This document shows, in pieces, positions 62,169 through 64,000 of a stretch of 64,000 nucleotides of DNA. This DNA is from Echinicola sp. 20G. GTDB lineage: Bacteria > Bacteroidota > Bacteroidia > Cytophagales > Cyclobacteriaceae. Positions within the stretch are counted from its first letter, which is position 1, and each line of letters starts with the position of its first letter. A program made the position numbers and the translations under genes. Location: positions 5,721,880 through 5,785,879 of the forward strand of contig NZ_AP024154.1 of assembly GCF_015533855.1 (NCBI RefSeq), given 5' to 3'. The notes under the pieces are model-generated. The model ran no database searches. It saw only the letters and a program-made list of their open reading frames with translations, and was not told the origin of the DNA.

Positions 62169-63553
62169 TTTCCTTTCTTTTTACTGTTATAAAAAATCAA
62201 ACTCCTCGAAACAGCTTTCAACTGTTGAGTAGTCTCTTCAAAGTCAAATCCTGACTCAAAGATTTCTCCTTGAACATATTTATTCAAGCCTACCACACTA
62301 TCCTCACCAGATATCATTCTTGATATTCTCTGTGACCTTACCTCTTTGACTTGCGACTGAATAGCACCCCTAGCTACCAAGCTAGCCCAACCTCCTTTAC
62401 TTTCTATTTCCTTTAATATTTCTTCTACTTTATCATAAATAGTCCCCATGAGAAACAATGAAAAATAGGCGCCAGCAGTCAAGTCATTCACTTTATCAAA
62501 ATGGCTTTCATACTTAATTAAATTGGACACATTGGATGATATTCTACGTTCAAAAACCTTTGCACTACCAGAATCATGGGGAAGAATTAAAAGTGCATTA
62601 CATCCACCTTGAATTGCCATCAAAGCTTCTGCCGTATTTCTGACCATATTATTGTTTGGTTCCATAATGTCCTTGGTCCAAACACTTGATGTAGTAAAAA
62701 AGTAGATAGCATCTGAACTCCAATCGAATCCATAAAGTCTTGCAAGCTGGGACACCATAACCCTCAGCACTTTCAATTTGGAAATATTCATAAAATAATC
62801 TCCCCCCACTGCAGTGAGCAAAAAGAGATTGGAAAAGATATCTCTTGGAGCATTTCCCTTTTCAGTCATAAAGTCCATCAACTCTATTAACGCAGATAAC
62901 CCAAACGACAATTCCTGGGTGGTATTTCCTCCTGCATTATGATAAATAGAAAAATCCAAACACAGCCCCCTAAAAAATGGAAACTCTTTGGTCATGTGGT
63001 ATACCTTTATTGTTTCTTCTTTTAACTTGAACTGGTCAACCTTTTCTTCAAAAGAAAGCAGAAGAGAGTCCCATAAAAACCCTCCCTTTAAATCACTCAG
63101 AGGCAAACCCTTTGCATGGAACCATTTCAAAAAGGCCTCTAGAACCATTGCTGGATCTTTCTTAGGCTTAAGCCAAATGGAGATATTTTCAGGATGGATA
63201 TCAGAAAGTAATTCCTCTAAATCTCCATCCCCAGACCACTCCATGACTACCCCTTCAATACCAAAAGACAAAACAGACTGAAATGTGGATAGGTCATCGT
63301 GGTCCAAGTCCACCCAAGAAATATTATCCCACTCTCTTTTTCCCTCATCTTCCCTTTTACCAATATCATACGCCCTTAACCAATCCCACTTTTCAACATC
63401 TTCACTTAGCAATACTGGCGGGATAGAAATATCCACTATTGTATTATAGGAAACCAATTCATCAAAATTATCGAGTTGGGTATCCTTTAATGCTTTGGCG
63501 ATCCAATCCTGTTTATTCAAAGGAAGAAAGCCATAAAAAGATTGATCAGCCAT
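62165..63553 (-). CDS. Methylmalonyl-CoA mutase small subunit
   Basis: 462 aa. The non-catalytic partner has the same TIM-barrel fold but has lost substrate-binding residues. It keeps [53 protein letters not shown] and the end block [22 protein letters not shown]. It lacks a C-terminal B12 domain, which makes it shorter than classical small subunits (about 620-640 aa). First gene of the mutase operon; no exact -7 box was found in the 447 bp upstream. Confidence 0.92.
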   Translation of the reverse strand: MADQSFYGFLPLNKQDWIAKALKDTQLDNFDELVSYNTIVDISIPPVLLSEDVEKWDWLRAYDIGKREDEGKREWDNISWVDLDHDDLSTFQSVLSFGIEGVVMEWSGDGDLEELLSDIHPENISIWLKPKKDPAMVLEAFLKWFHAKGLPLSDLKGGFLWDSLLLSFEEKVDQFKLKEETIKVYHMTKEFPFFRGLCLDFSIYHNAGGNTTQELSFGLSALIELMDFMTEKGNAPRDIFSNLFLLTAVGGDYFMNISKLKVLRVMVSQLARLYGFDWSSDAIYFFTTSSVWTKDIMEPNNNMVRNTAEALMAIQGGCNALLILPHDSGSAKVFERRISSNVSNLIKYESHFDKVNDLTAGAYFSLFLMGTIYDKVEEILKEIESKGGWASLVARGAIQSQVKEVRSQRISRMISGEDSVVGLNKYVQGEIFESGFDFEETTQQLKAVSRSLIFYNSKKKGK

Positions 63554-63920
63554 ATCGGGTTTTACTAGGTCTTAGAGTATCTCATCACTTATGAGCACTT
63601 TATAAAAATAAGATTTTGCAATTAAAATACCATTTTTCTGCACTTCACTTTATCGAGTCTAGTTCTTTCAATTATATATTCCTAATCCGACAATATTTTT
63701 GTATCTTCCATCTTAAAGGCTCAAAAGGATTTGCGAAAATCCAGCTCGTACGTTTCTCACTTGAAACTAGTGTTTATGACACTAATTGCTCTAAAAACCT
63801 CAAAATTTTCGCACTCAACAATTTGGAAATTCAATAATTTAAATCACATAATTCTCACTAGTAACCACAATGACATTAACACAAAACACTAGCTAAGTCA
63901 AGCAAACTTTGATTTTTAAT
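63554..63920. other. 367-bp AT-rich intergenic region
   Basis: No gene is supported. The right part should contain the promoter of the mutase operon on the minus strand, but no exact TAnnTTTG was seen. A small dyad CTCAT/ATGAG lies near 63580-63595. A 73-codon frame from 63616 has poor protein-like composition. Confidence 0.55.
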
Positions 63921-64000
63921 TTAGATATATTTTCCCCAAATTTGTTGCCCTTCCAAGGTGAAGCGGGACATCTTTAATTCTTTCTTGTAACCTATTTTAA
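63921..64000 (-). CDS. Possible C-terminal fragment of an unknown protein
   Basis: A minus-strand frame enters from the right edge and stops at 63921-63923. It encodes about 25 residues (KIGYKKELKMSRFTLEGQ...WGKYI) with protein-like composition. The other two frames have stops. It is too short to identify. Confidence 0.3.
   Translation of the reverse strand, partial: KIGYKKELKMSRFTLEGQQIWGKYI

Noticed and set aside
63616..63837. 73-codon plus-strand frame in the right intergenic region
   Set aside because: Low-complexity AT-rich translation without any family feature or start signal.
1..64000. CRISPR arrays, tRNA/rRNA genes, insertion sequences, integrases, phage genes and restriction systems
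   Set aside because: Reading both strands gave no regular repeat array, no cloverleaf candidate and no transposase, integrase or nuclease-defence gene.

Overview
The window is a single continuous stretch of a Bacteroidota chromosome, most probably from the order Cytophagales (Cyclobacteriaceae-like). That placement is inferred from a SusC/SusD pair, a type IX secretion C-terminal domain on a subtilase, Bacteroidota-type -7 boxes (TAnnTTTG) before many genes, generally weak Shine-Dalgarno sequences, DUF4924, and a PorE-like OmpA/PD40 protein. The DNA is AT-rich by eye. No tRNA, rRNA, insertion sequence, integrase, prophage or CRISPR array was found. It reads as core chromosome with a few accessory islands.

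Layout. 1-3.3 kb: the end of tig, then clpP-clpX, convergent with lpxB. 3.4-13.5 kb: a pterin synthase, then a minus-strand secreted-protein region made of a SusC-SusD-lipoprotein operon, a T9SS-type subtilase and a small secreted protein. 14-19.6 kb: an OmpA/PD40 protein with queE, then folD and lepA. 19.7-28.2 kb: DUF4924, an SF1 helicase, acpH, an M42 aminopeptidase, a large PurF-like amidotransferase, murI and a small lipoprotein. 28.5-38 kb: a sigma-54 response regulator facing a hybrid histidine kinase, a CBS-type PLP enzyme, pyrR-pyrB and a secreted protein. 38.1-41.7 kb: a PolX-like PHP protein, a cold-shock protein, a SixA-like phosphatase and a sepiapterin-reductase-like SDR. 41.7-50.3 kb: a protein quality-control and envelope-stress block (hslU, lon, rseP-dxr, degP). 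50.3-56 kb: an orphan HI0074/HepT-like protein, an LVIVD lipoprotein with a putative outer-membrane partner, and a BtuFCD-type ABC importer. 56-58 kb: MarR, a thioredoxin-reductase-like ferredoxin-NADP reductase and a 2Fe-2S ferredoxin. 58.1-63.6 kb: a methylmalonyl-CoA mutase operon (small and large subunits) ending in a DUF389 membrane protein fused to a degenerate lipid-kinase-like domain. The last 80 bases hold a possible C-terminal fragment of another gene.

How the genes fit together. Proteolysis is heavily represented (ClpXP, HslU, Lon, RseP, DegP, M42, S8), although these genes sit in separate transcription units divided by clear intrinsic terminators. The subtilase and SusCD-lipoprotein group look like a secreted-protease and uptake locus, possibly for peptides. 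The PTPS with a Cys-x5-His-Gly-His motif and the sepiapterin-reductase-like SDR together suggest a tetrahydrobiopterin-type pathway. The BtuFCD-like importer and B12-dependent mutase could be linked through cobalamin, but nothing in the DNA proves this.

The most unusual items are the lipid-kinase-like/DUF389 fusion in the mutase operon, PolX with all polymerase aspartates replaced, the orphan HepT-like protein with His replaced by Pro, a candidate small RNA upstream of murI, and the tetrahydrobiopterin pair. No wholly new multigene system could be demonstrated from sequence alone.
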